Origin: Nematostella vectensis
Lineage: Eukaryota; Cnidaria; Anthozoa; Actiniaria; Edwardsiidae
NCBI RefSeq assembly: GCF_932526225.1
Contig: NC_064037.1
Location: 8,972,203-9,036,202, forward strand
DNA length: 64,000 nucleotides
Direction: 5' to 3'
Shown: piece after piece, positions 54,615 to 64,000 of the stretch
Position numbering within the stretch: the first letter of the stretch is position 1
How the letters are laid out: each line of letters opens with the position of its first letter
Made by a program: the position numbers and the translations under genes
Notes under the pieces: model-generated
Told to the model about the DNA's origin: nothing
Databases searched by the model: none
The model's input: the letters and a program-made list of their open reading frames with translations, nothing else

Positions 54615-55151
54615 GAAAGAGGCGAGGCGAATGTTAAATATTTTTTTATCGTTTTGACTGTTACATTAAAGAAAAATGGGGGGAGGGTGGATAAAAATGT
54701 ACATCTTTTCTTAAAAAATATATTCCTCACTATGGTACAGTTTTACACGGAAAATATATAATCCGCTTTGACATAAAACATGTTAATAATTCAATGTGTA
54801 TATTTTAAAATGTGTTTTGGTATATGTGAGCATATGATAACTTGTTGAAATACTTTATCCACCCTACCCCTAATGAACTTTGATTTACCATTTCCTGGAA
54901 CCCGGCAAATTATGCAGAAAACACAGGCATCCGCATCGGTCAAGAGTAGATTTTGTTTATGCTATGCAAGATATAATAATAATTTAACAAATATAAATAT
55001 ATCATAATGTTCTGTTTCAAAGCTGGGTATTTGATAAAATGGCATCGCAAATGAGCATACAGACATACCTATTTCAAATAACGTTGCACTCGAAAATCAA
55101 TGTATCGTAACTCGCAAAGCTTCATGGGTAGCGTATAAAAGCCTGAATCCA
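54615..55151. other. Upstream region of the helicase gene
   Basis: AT-rich DNA that should include the helicase promoter. I see no convincing core-promoter motif and no other gene. Confidence 0.4.
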
Positions 55152-55278
55152 GGGCAGGGTTCCTAGAAAGCAGGTTTACGCTAACCCAGGGATGAATACC
55201 TTTTTCATCCAATCAAATGTCAAGATAGCCGTATTTATACCTGAATTAGCGCTAACCTGTTTTCTAGGAACCGCCCCA
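55152..55278. mobile_element. Short palindromic MITE (complete copy)
   Basis: GGTTCCTAGAAAGCAGG near 55159 is inverted as CCTGTTTTCTAGGAACC near 55256. The arms continue through CGCTAACCCAGGGAT and its diverged partner. The whole element is about 125 bases. A partial copy lies at 11688-11800 in opsin intron 2. Confidence 0.8.
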
Positions 55279-55539
55279 AAGCCATATAAATGTTCACAGG
55301 AACATGCGGATAGCTTTTGAAGCCCGGATTTGTGTTTATTAATGATGATTTACTTGTTTACTTGATGCCCATGAAGCATTGATGGTCACAATACATGAAT
55401 TCTCCGAGTGCAACCTTATTTTAAATAGGTGTATATTGGAATTAAAAGAATTGGTGTGTTTTTCAGATCTCTATGCATTATTTAAAAAACCTAAGAAAAA
55501 GTGGCATACAAAACAAATATGATAACAACATCATAACCC

Positions 55540-56400
55540 ATAGTTTTCGTGACTCGATGTCCGTCCGTCCGTCCCCAATAGCATCGTATGGCAACCAAAC
55601 TTGGTAGGTGTAATGTATGTGTCAAGGGCGGTGCCAAGATATGGTCACGTGATGCGTGACGTCATCGATGACGTCACTAAGCAAATGATGTCATATCTAT
55701 ATTCATATCTCCTAAACGAAACATCATATGACAACCAAACTTGTTGTGTCATGTATGTGTCAAGGGGGTGCATCACTATAGTCAAGTGATTGTGACATCA
55801 TCGATGACGTCACTAGAAGCAAAAATATGTTGACGTCATCAAAAAAATATTTATACTTATACGATGAAATATGGTAGTGATGATGATAAAATATTTATAC
55901 GATGTTTCTTCACGAAGAAACATCGTGTGGCAACCAAACTCGGTGGGTGTCATGCAGGTGTCAAGGGGATGCAAAAATATGATCGTTGTTTTGTGACGTC
56001 ACCGTTGACGTCACTTAAAGAAAAAAACGTGATTTAAAGCAAAGAAATTCATATTTCTTGAAAGAAACATTGTTTCACAACAAAACCCGGCAGGTGTCAT
56101 GTTTGTGTCAAGGAGGGTGCAAAAAATATGGTCACGTGATTTATGACGTCATCGATGACGCCACTAAAAACAGAACTATTCCGATTTTATTAAGAACAAA
56201 AATATCCATATCTCATGAACGAAACATCATAATGACAACCAATCTTGGTATGTATCATGAAGATGTCAAGGGGGGTGCACCAATATAGTCACGTGACTGT
56301 GACGTCATCGATTACGTCAATAGAAGCAAAAATATGCTGATGTCATTAAAATAAAAAAATATATATTTCATTAAAGAAACATCGTATGACAACCAATTCT
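55540..56400. repeat. Diverged minisatellite with CRE-type palindromes, about 5 copies
   Basis: Units of roughly 150-210 bases repeat phrases like GAAACATCATATGACAACCAA, TCATGTATGTGTCAAGGGGG, GGTCACGTGAT and a TGACGTCA-centred palindrome. The best palindrome, at 55657-55676, is two TGACGTCA sites sharing a central ATCGAT. Variants occur near 55788, 55995, 56143 and 56300. TGACGTCA is the CREB/ATF site. Confidence 0.85.
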
Positions 56401-57453
56401 GTAGCTGGCCAATAAGGACACGAGATTTGATTCTCACAAGCTTTATTACTGTTGGATTTAATTTTATTAACTAGAATTCAATTGTTACAGTTACGTTGAT
56501 GTCAGTAATATGTCTCTTTTCTTTCATCCATACTGGCTTACTTCACAGAACTGTAAAGGAGGCAAGACTAGCATGAGCTGCACACTACTGTGTAAATAAA
56601 AGTACTCCAAATTATGAGGAAGAAACCATGATAAGATTTTTAGAATGCAACCTTATATCAACAATATCATATCATATACATCTTTATTATGAGTTGGGTT
56701 AGAGAAAAAAATGTTAATAATTATTAGGGTAGTTGTATAAAATGTGTAAACATAGATTTCACTTTAAAACTTTTAATAGTACCAAAGTCAACATAGCAAA
56801 GTCAATTTTTGACATCTATTCTATTTATCTAGGTTTTTTTTCAAACCAGAAGCTTATTGGCTTAGTATAAATGATGTTTTCTGCTTCCTTTATAGGAAAG
56901 TATATGCCATCAGCTGCAGCAAAAGTGTTCTTCTACCAAATTCTTATTATTGACTGATGGTCTTTGCCTGGCAATGTTTTTTTATTCATCCCAAAGTGGG
57001 CCTGTTCCATGTGAACACAGAAAACTGTACTATGACAAAACTGACCCAAAGAAGAATCAGCAAGGTTCATAAACATTCAAGGTACATAATTTGTTAAAGA
57101 ACCTTTAAACCCTGTATATTCTGAAAGTTTTCCTTTTTTTTTATAGCACTGCCATGAGAATTGTTTATAGCCAAGGAATAGGAATAGCAAGTTTGCAATC
57201 AAATGGTAGTGAAACATGAAAGCCATCAATTGGTTTAGACAGTCACACCCAAACTATGCACTATAAACAAGACACAGATTTTGGATTGGCCGAGGTAACA
57301 TATGTTTTGATAATTTTGAAAGCACATGTTCTGCCGAAACGCAGAGCTGTATGTTGACACAACAAAAGCTTACAGATGATGCCAGGGGCTTGTTTGCTTT
57401 GCTCACAACTAAGTGTCATCGAGTATTAGGGTACCCTCGGTACAGTATATCCT
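56401..57453. other. AT-rich intergenic DNA, 3' side of the Tim21-like gene
   Basis: No coding feature is seen. It probably holds the 3' UTR of the minus-strand gene that ends at 57454; TTTATT motifs (AATAAA on the minus strand) occur, for example near 56443 and 56691, but I cannot choose one. Confidence 0.4.
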
Positions 57454-58347
57454 TCAATCATTGGAAAGCCTTGTAAAGCGTGTTACACCATTTGGTAAAG
57501 GTCCCGATACATTACAGATCACATCACCTGTCTTCTGTACTGTCTCTAAATGGATAGACACAGGCACCCAGTCTTTGTTGACCCTACTGAATTCAACTTG
57601 CAGGACCCCTGTTAATTTAGGCCCTTCCACATAACATGACACTGTCCAGGTGGTACCATTTTCAGAGCTGATAGTGTCTTGCTCTTGTTCGACAAGATGA
57701 TCCTTAATTATCTCTGGATCATCACTTCCTCCTGCAAAAACGAACTGATCAGTCACCTTGTTTGCTCTTACTTGATACCCACTCAACTCAACAGGTTTCC
57801 CAAACTTTTTGACCACTCCATCCTCGCTTCGGAGTTTATTCCATATTTGGGTAAGAGCATGATGTTTATCGCCGATTTCTTTAAATCGCTCTTCGCCCTT
57901 GAGATTTTTGGCGACGTCGAAAAACTCAAGCATTCGATTGGTGTATTCATCACTTGCGCTTTTTCTTATTTCGCTTTCATCCTTCTCCCTAACATCAATT
58001 TCCACAAAACCTGATAAATATCCGAAGTACACCAAAGCTGGTAGACCCCAGACTGCTCCTCCGGTAACCAAAAAAAGAACACGTAGAATCCGCCACAATC
58101 TCTGCTTGAAAGTCCTTTTATCATTGACCCCCGTACTGTAGTTAAACCGACGAGCGTTACCTTCGTTTATCGCAGAGTTTAACCAGTTCCGTTGTGTAAT
58201 TGCTGAGTTTTGCACATTTCTTGGGACACTCTCTCGGAAGAAGGCATGGAAATTTCTGGTTTGTTGTCTTGGTTGGAATATCCCATTGGAAAATGTTGTC
58301 GTACTAAACCTGGATAATCGTTTGATTGTTGCAAAAATACGAGCCAT
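57454..58347 (-). CDS. Mitochondrial inner-membrane protein, Tim21/Coa1-like, single exon, 297 aa
   Basis: I chose the Met at 58347 because the protein then starts MARIFATIKRLSRFSTTTF, an Arg/Ser/Thr-rich amphipathic presequence without acids. An in-frame Met 30 codons upstream (58437) would bury it. A single membrane helix follows (ILRVLFLVTGGAVWGLPALVYFGYL in two halves around residues 105-130). The C-terminal domain has KKFGKPVELSGYQVRANK, then WTVSCYVEGPKLTGVLQVEF and WVPVSIHLET. VEGPK-x-x-G and the following strands resemble the intermembrane-space domain of Tim21 and the related Coa1 fold. Known roles of that family are presequence import by TIM23 and respiratory-chain assembly. Its orthology is uncertain; the fold assignment is from motif resemblance only. 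A tRNA gene lies 290 bases upstream on the same strand. Confidence 0.7.
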   Translation of the reverse strand: MARIFATIKRLSRFSTTTFSNGIFQPRQQTRNFHAFFRESVPRNVQNSAITQRNWLNSAINEGNARRFNYSTGVNDKRTFKQRLWRILRVLFLVTGGAVWGLPALVYFGYLSGFVEIDVREKDESEIRKSASDEYTNRMLEFFDVAKNLKGEERFKEIGDKHHALTQIWNKLRSEDGVVKKFGKPVELSGYQVRANKVTDQFVFAGGSDDPEIIKDHLVEQEQDTISSENGTTWTVSCYVEGPKLTGVLQVEFSRVNKDWVPVSIHLETVQKTGDVICNVSGPLPNGVTRFTRLSND

Positions 58348-58624
58348 AACGAAGTTCCCTGTCTCTCTCTCTTTGCTAGAATCTCTTCTCTTTCTTGTTT
58401 GAAGTGCGCCGACGCATCGAGTATTCAGCGGTCTCACTAAGACTATTACCCTATTTAGGGGAGGGGAGGTGCGAAGTGATAATATCTAACTTTTCTTGAT
58501 CGTGCGGACGACTGTTTGACAGAGATGATTTTTTTTATTGTTTAGTCTCTAAAAATTTTTATCCAAATAAGCTTTCACACCGGAAAAAAAAGTTTATATT
58601 TATATGAGAACAAGAGAAAAGTTG

Positions 58625-58628
58625 AAAA
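58625..58628 (-). terminator. RNA polymerase III terminator of tRNA-Asn
   Basis: On the minus strand TTTT occurs five bases after the tRNA 3' end (TATA then TTTT), a standard Pol III stop. Confidence 0.75.
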
Positions 58629-58632
58629 TATA

Positions 58633-58639
58633 CGTCCCT

Positions 58640-58700
<61 letters not shown>

Positions 58701-58706
58701 AGAGAC
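58633..58706 (-). tRNA. tRNA-Asn (anticodon GTT)
   Basis: On the minus strand it starts GTCTCTGTGGCGCAATCGG and folds as a full cloverleaf. The acceptor GTCTCTG pairs with CAGGGAC with one G-U, and the discriminator base is G at 58633. The D arm holds the A box (TGGCGCAATCGG), the anticodon loop is CTGTTAA, and the T arm holds the B box GGTTCAAGCCC. No intron. The anticodon GTT reads Asn codons AAC/AAU. Nuclear type, 74 bases. Confidence 0.97.
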
Positions 58707-60830
58707 TTCGCGGTTGTGTACGGCTAAATTTTTTATATTTAAAGTCATGTACTTATAGAAAATGAGCCAGCAGATATTTCACAGCGGCTTAACTTTGCCG
58801 CCAAACTCAAATGAGCTAAACAGCTAAACATGGTCTCCATCGTTCCATCTAACATTGATTTTCCCTCCCAAGTACCAAAATAACTATGGTGAACACCACA
58901 GGTAAGATCAATTAAAACGGTATGTACTTCCAGACTGGATTCTTTGACGAAACCCTAACTTCCATCCCCATTTTGGAGGTGTATCCAAACTCTTCTTCTT
59001 CCTGGTGCATAGGTGGTGCAAGACTATGACTTGTCTAGTGTAGGGTTCTTTAAATTGAACTATCCTACGCACTTAAACCAGAAGTAGGAGTGATGGGAAC
59101 TAGACTAAGGTAGGGCGGGGTATTACGAGGAAGCCATTTACTACAGCATTTATCATACAGAAAATCATGTCTCTAATTGTTATTTTTTTTCAACCTTATT
59201 ATTGCTATTGATCATTGGTGTAATTCTCTTCCTAATAATTCATTGGTTATTATATTCTTATATACACTAAAATTTAAGAACATCGTTAAGAACGTTCAGC
59301 CGTAAAATGCCCCCAAAATAAGAACGGCCCAGCCTCAACTGAAAATTAGATGTTCTTATAAAAAAAGAGTGTATGTAACAAACTAATTAACCAAATTTGT
59401 AACAAAAATCAACCGGGTTTGTAACAATGTTTAACAACCGGATAAATTAGAATAAAAATTAAAAAGGATATTTTTATTTACTCATCCTTGATACTTTTCT
59501 CAGTATCCTGTATATATCTTATTCACATAAAAAATCTAGGAGAAAATATATGCTACAAAAGTCTGGTTAAGTTTTGTTGTTGAAATCCTGTTTATTGTTA
59601 CAAATAATCCGGTTGATACTAGGATGGATATGTACATAATCCATGAGGGGAGAGTTTAACTCTATAAGCATGTTAGAAGATAGAGGGGGGCTATAATCAC
59701 AGGAGCTAGTATCATTTTGTCAGTGAATCCAACAATTGTTATTTAAATCTATCATTTATCTGATCAAAGTTGATCAGCAAAATATTGTCAGCTGCCCCCC
59801 CTTGCCTTTGTGTTAGATATATTGAGCTTTCAACTTATCAATTATGTTGGCGGGACACCTTCTGGAACCCACTCCCATCACCCTTAACTAAAATTTTATA
59901 AGAAATGCAAGTTGGTGCCCCACTTTGAGCTTGTCTCCCCTTCCCCTTGATCTGCCCCTGGAGTCATCTTGTGACATTTCCTTGTGTGTTGAAAACCTCA
60001 ATCGTGAGGCTATACACGGGCAGATCCAGGTTTTTAAAAATAAGGCAGGGGGTACTTTTCCGCAAGGGTAGCATCAATATATATGTATATAATTTTTATA
60101 CTTGAAATCACAAAACTCTAAGCAAAACCACCATTCAATAAAAAATCATCCATTTACTCTAGCACAAATGACTGACTATGAAAATATTGTAAGGATATTG
60201 TACGATTATTCGAATGCACAGCAAACTATCAACACTATCAAAATATTCTGAATTTTGGCACTTGCGAGTAATACTCTGCCTTTTACAAGGCACAAAACTA
60301 TGCTTTGACACTAACTCCTCTATAAAAAGAGGAGAATCCTCAAGCAGGGGCGGAGCTAAATTTTTGCTGAAGGGGGAGATTAGCTCTTTAACAAAGGGGG
60401 GAGTAATTAATATTTTTTACATTTGGCTTTGCTGACTCTTACAGACACAAATATCTTAAGAAGGCATTTTTATTGATAAAATGTGCACCAATCAGGGTGT
60501 TTCCCAACAAGAAAATACGTTTTCACTTTAACTCTAACTTGTCTTTTTTCTGGGCACTGTTAAAAATAAAACGCAGCAAAAGGATCGGTAGCGGCATACA
60601 CCGTAAATGAATTGCAGATTTTCCACATATATATTTCCTTTAGCAGCCCAAAGAGGGAGTTTAAACCACGTCTCCCCCCCTATATCTGCTACCGTTAAGT
60701 TCCCTTTTTCTTCTAGACTGGTTGCAGGCGGTGTAGATCGTATTATCGTGAACAACGCGATAAACAGTCGGCTAAATTAACGAAAGTGAGCGTCTATTCC
60801 GCGTATAAAACTCGGCATGTACTGCGTTTT
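58707..60830. other. Intergenic DNA without recognised genes
   Basis: AT-rich. Phrases such as GGGCAGATCCAGG (near 60019) and GGGGCGGAGCTAAA (near 60346) look like decayed transposon ends. No open frame is convincing. Confidence 0.4.
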
Positions 60831-60837
60831 TAAAACG

Positions 60838-62111
60838 CAGTGGCTATATGCACGACATCCGGAAAAGGTCCTCAATGGACTAAATGCCCGACAGTTTTCA
60901 TTTTTTTTTTCAAACAATCCAGTAAGGTGTCGACCTAGTGGGTTAGAAGGGTTCTATATTTGTTGAGAAAGGACAAGCGATTCTGAATTGAACATTGTCG
61001 TCGGTATTGGATGTTTTCCGTTGTCGATGCACACTGTAGAATCGTAATTTGTTTAATAGTATTGTATATTTGTGGGAAAAGGGCGAGTGAATCTAATTTG
61101 AGCTTTGTAGTCGGAATCGAACGTATTTCCTTGCTTGTATAATCAAGTATTATAATTACTTAGTACTAGTAAACCAAATCTCGGGGAGAGTTGTCGTTTT
61201 TGCTTTACGCCCCGTAATTTATCGGTATTATAATTACTTAGTACTAGTAAACCAAATCTCGGGGCGAGTTGTCGTTTTTGCTTTTACGCCCCGTAATTTA
61301 TCGGTATTATAATTACTTACTACTAGTAAACCAAATCTCGGGGCGAGTTGTCGTTTTTGCTTTACGCCCCGTAATTTATCGGTATTATATTTACTTACTA
61401 CTAGTAAACCAAATCTCGGGGCGAGTTGTCGTTTTTGCTTTACGCCCCGTAATTTATCGGTATTATAATTACTTAGTACTAGTAAACCAAATCTCGGGGC
61501 GAGTTGTCGTTTTTGCTTTACGCCCCGTAATTTATCGGTATTATAATTACTTATTACCAGTAAACCAAATCTCGGGGCGTGTTGTCGTTTTTGCTTTACG
61601 CCCCGTAATTTCTTGGTACTAGTAAACCAAATCTCGGGGCGAGTTGTCGTTTTTGCTTTACGCCCCGTAATTTTATTTAATAGTATAGTAGTTATTATTA
61701 TACTAGTAAACTAAATCTCGGGGCGAGTTGTCAGATTGCTTTTTCGCCCCGAAATTTTGTTTGCTAGTATGTTTTTTTCTATAAAATTTGAAAATTCTAT
61801 AAAATTTCAAAATAATACCACTAAACTTTCTCGCCCCCAATTTCATTTACTAGTACTAGTAAGTTAATTTGCTAACTTAGCTAATATATGAATTCCCTTC
61901 GATGGTGTGCATATAGTCAACAGAAAACGTTTAATGCCAATAACAAATCTCAATTCAGAGTTGTTTGCCCTTTTTTGCCCTTTCTCAACAAATATAGAAT
62001 ACCTTGAACTCACTTGGTCGACAAGTTAAGGGTTTATTTGAATAAAATGAAAACTGTGGGGCATTTAGTCCAATTGAGGACCTCTCCCGACTGTCGGGCA
62101 TATAGCCACTG
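60838..62111. mobile_element. 1.27-kb long-TIR (foldback-like) element
   Basis: Left 60838-60995 and right 61967-62111 are diverged inverted repeats of about 150 bases. They share, in order, CAGTGGCTATATGC, GACA, GGTCCTCAA, GGACTAAATGCCC, ACAGTTTTCATTTT, GTCGACC and TTCTATATTTGTTGAGAAAG. The homology may extend a few bases further out (TTTTAAAA plus CGCAGTGG). No transposase lies inside; the centre is mostly a 78-bp tandem repeat. Ends and target duplication remain uncertain. Confidence 0.82.
61145..61740. repeat. 78-bp tandem repeat inside the foldback element, about 8 copies
   Basis: Each unit contains TTACTTAGTACTAGTAAACC, then AAATCTCGGGGCGAGTTGTCG, then TTTTTGCTTTACGCCCCG. CGGGGCG and CGCCCCG can pair within each unit, and TACTAGTA is itself palindromic. 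Frames stay open through several units because 78 is divisible by three; the repetitive peptide is not a gene. Confidence 0.92.
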
Positions 62112-64000
62112 CGATTTTAAAAAATTGATATTGAAAAATTAAGGATTCGTTTCTTGTGATGGGAGTGCCAAAGTATAGTTTTTATACCTTAAAAACTTGT
62201 TTTTTTAATTAAATATATTAGTTATTATTAAAAAAATATTTTTTAAATTAAATGTATTAGCATTCATTAAATGTCTTAATGATCAAATAGTCAACTAATC
62301 TCCCCTTCCCTCATTTTTTGCTATCCCGTCCGCTGGTCCGAGCATAGCCTTAAATCCAACATGGCAGCCGATTTTCTGTGATTAAGCACCACCAAAAGGG
62401 GACTTCCGTGGAACCTCGTTCTCGCATGCCTGCTTTTCACCCACGGTGCAATTTTATTGATATAAAAAATGGTTCAATAAGATATATCTAACTGGTACCG
62501 GTAATTAAAAAGAAAACAATATCGATCAGGAATAACACTCGTAGAGACAAGGTGACCCCATTAAGTAATGGAACACAGATAAATCGTGTTTAACCATTAT
62601 AAGGTCAATTGAATGTGTTATTAGTCAAATACTCGAAACCTTCAGTATTTCTGTTGAGACATTAGACTACTTGAGCTAAATTAAAAACAAAATCACCCAC
62701 CAAAACAAAAATGTTCCATCTTGTTGAATGTTTATTTTAATTGTCTGACATTTTTCACTGTTATATACTAGTCTGTTGTTGTTATTTTCTTTTTATATGG
62801 CGGGTAGTGAAACGTGTTTCATGGTTTTAGTTGGAACCCATGAATTTTGCATTTGTCTCGCTAAGGGCAAGTCGCATCTAATCAGCCTGTCTAAGCGGCT
62901 GATTTCATAATGTTTTAGTGGATTTTCCTGCACGGATTTTCACACCAGACGTACAACATATACAAGGTAAATTGACAGAAGAACTTTTGTTAGGTTTGAA
63001 AAAAAGGGAGAGAATAATCCTTTGTTTATTGTTAGTAAAAAGGAACTTGGTTGAAAGTTGAAAGTATTCAAAGACATTTTTTTGGCTACCTTAATTTACA
63101 CTATTTGATTTACCATATATATTATCCATAAATTTTTGTCTTTACACCTTGCAATTCGCATGCCGCTTAGATGATATCGCCCCTCTCAACTAATCTTTAG
63201 AAGATCAATTCTTCGTTCTTTGTCATAATTAATTGCCTTTTTGATAAGCTCGTTTTTCTTACTTTTTTAGTTGAACAAGCTGTGTTTTCTCTTGTTTTAA
63301 AAGGCCTTTTTTGGTTGGTGTACTCGGGTGTAGAGTTCATTTTTATTGTTTTACTTGAAATTGGCCGCAATTTCGAGCCAGCGTCTGTTGCAAACATCTT
63401 GTTTTATTAGATGTGGTATGGATGGCCCCTTGCATTGAAAGCTGTAATTATCTTACATTCATTATATTAATTGCTTTAACATATAACCCATTCACTTTGT
63501 ACCTCGAAGTGTATTGCATAACACACAGTGCAAAATTCATATGATCTTTAAAATTTAATCCACAGAGAAAAAGCTATGATTTTTTTCACCACTATTTTTG
63601 CTAAACGTCGACAATGTTTCAAATCAGTTTTAGACGTTGATGTTCTGCAACTTCATTAAAATGTCCTCTTAAATTCGTTGCTTAATTTCGCTGTTGCTCA
63701 TTGCAGCCTTAGAGATGGTAACGTATCAGAATCTTCCAAAAAGTTCTTTTGAGGGAAAGAAACGAATTTTCCTTGGGAAAGAAACTAATTTTCCTTGATA
63801 TTACAGACTCTAGTTTGCTTATACTCTATGCAATATCAAAGTCAACACACACGGCTTGCCAAATTCGTTACTTACAAATATGTATAATTTCCTATATTTT
63901 TGCTGACCACCCTTGTCATGTAGTCCTAGACTATGATAACGGGCAACTGATTATTATATTATTATTATCCTACCGAAACCGCAAAAAAATATTTCGTTTA
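62112..64000. other. AT-rich intergenic DNA to the window end
   Basis: I see no gene, RNA or clear repeat. Open frames are short and compositionally poor. Confidence 0.4.

Noticed and set aside
61269-61622. 117-codon repetitive ORF (PVIYRYYNYLLLVNQISGR)
   Set aside because: It is a by-product of the 78-bp tandem repeat inside a transposon.

Overview
This window is eukaryotic nuclear DNA. Genes are split by GT-AG introns with consistent phases, intergenic DNA is AT-rich, and the sequence is full of microsatellites, LINEs, Penelope-like elements, MITEs and a Crypton-like element. The opsin type and repeat content suggest an anthozoan cnidarian (sea anemone or coral). That assignment is inference; no database search was possible.

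I support four host genes. (1) A 6-exon opsin on the + strand (8796-27378; 358 aa predicted) has the retinal-binding Lys, but no acidic residue at the three known counterion positions and no Arg in its E/DRY motif. (2) A 25-exon gene on the - strand (54614 down to 30213; 1364 aa predicted) encodes a ZNFX1-like SF1 RNA helicase. All its splice phases agree. It stops without the NF-X1 zinc fingers usual for ZNFX1. Instead it has a tail with a RHIM-like segment and six TRAF-type (P/S/A/T)-x-(Q/E)-E motifs. I consider this the most interesting observation: it looks like an RNA-sensing helicase joined to an innate-immune signalling tail. (3) A single-exon mitochondrial inner-membrane protein of the Tim21/Coa1 type lies on the - strand (57454-58347). 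(4) A tRNA-Asn(GTT) lies on the - strand (58633-58706).

Layout. 1-8.8 kb is intergenic, with a tandem repeat, a LINE 3' fragment and a Penelope-derived palindrome. 8.8-27.4 kb is the opsin gene. Its introns hold a splice-donor-bearing tandem array, a 517-bp (CAGA)n tract attached to a LINE 3' end, a Penelope-like element, a LINE cut by a TTAA-flanked 1-kb element, and a broken Crypton-like recombinase with clustered short motifs at both sides. 27.4-30.2 kb separates the convergent opsin and helicase genes. 30.2-54.6 kb is the helicase gene, whose introns hold a second Penelope-like element (inverted structure, 14-bp target duplication), a nearly full LINE ORF, a 872-bp hAT-like MITE, a 426-bp MITE and long microsatellites. 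54.6-64 kb holds a CRE-palindrome minisatellite, the Tim21-like gene, the tRNA and a 1.27-kb long-TIR element with internal 78-bp repeats.

The host genes show no operon-like relation. The opsin would act in light signalling at the plasma membrane, the helicase in cytoplasmic RNA sensing or small-RNA biology, and the Tim21-like protein in mitochondrial import or assembly.
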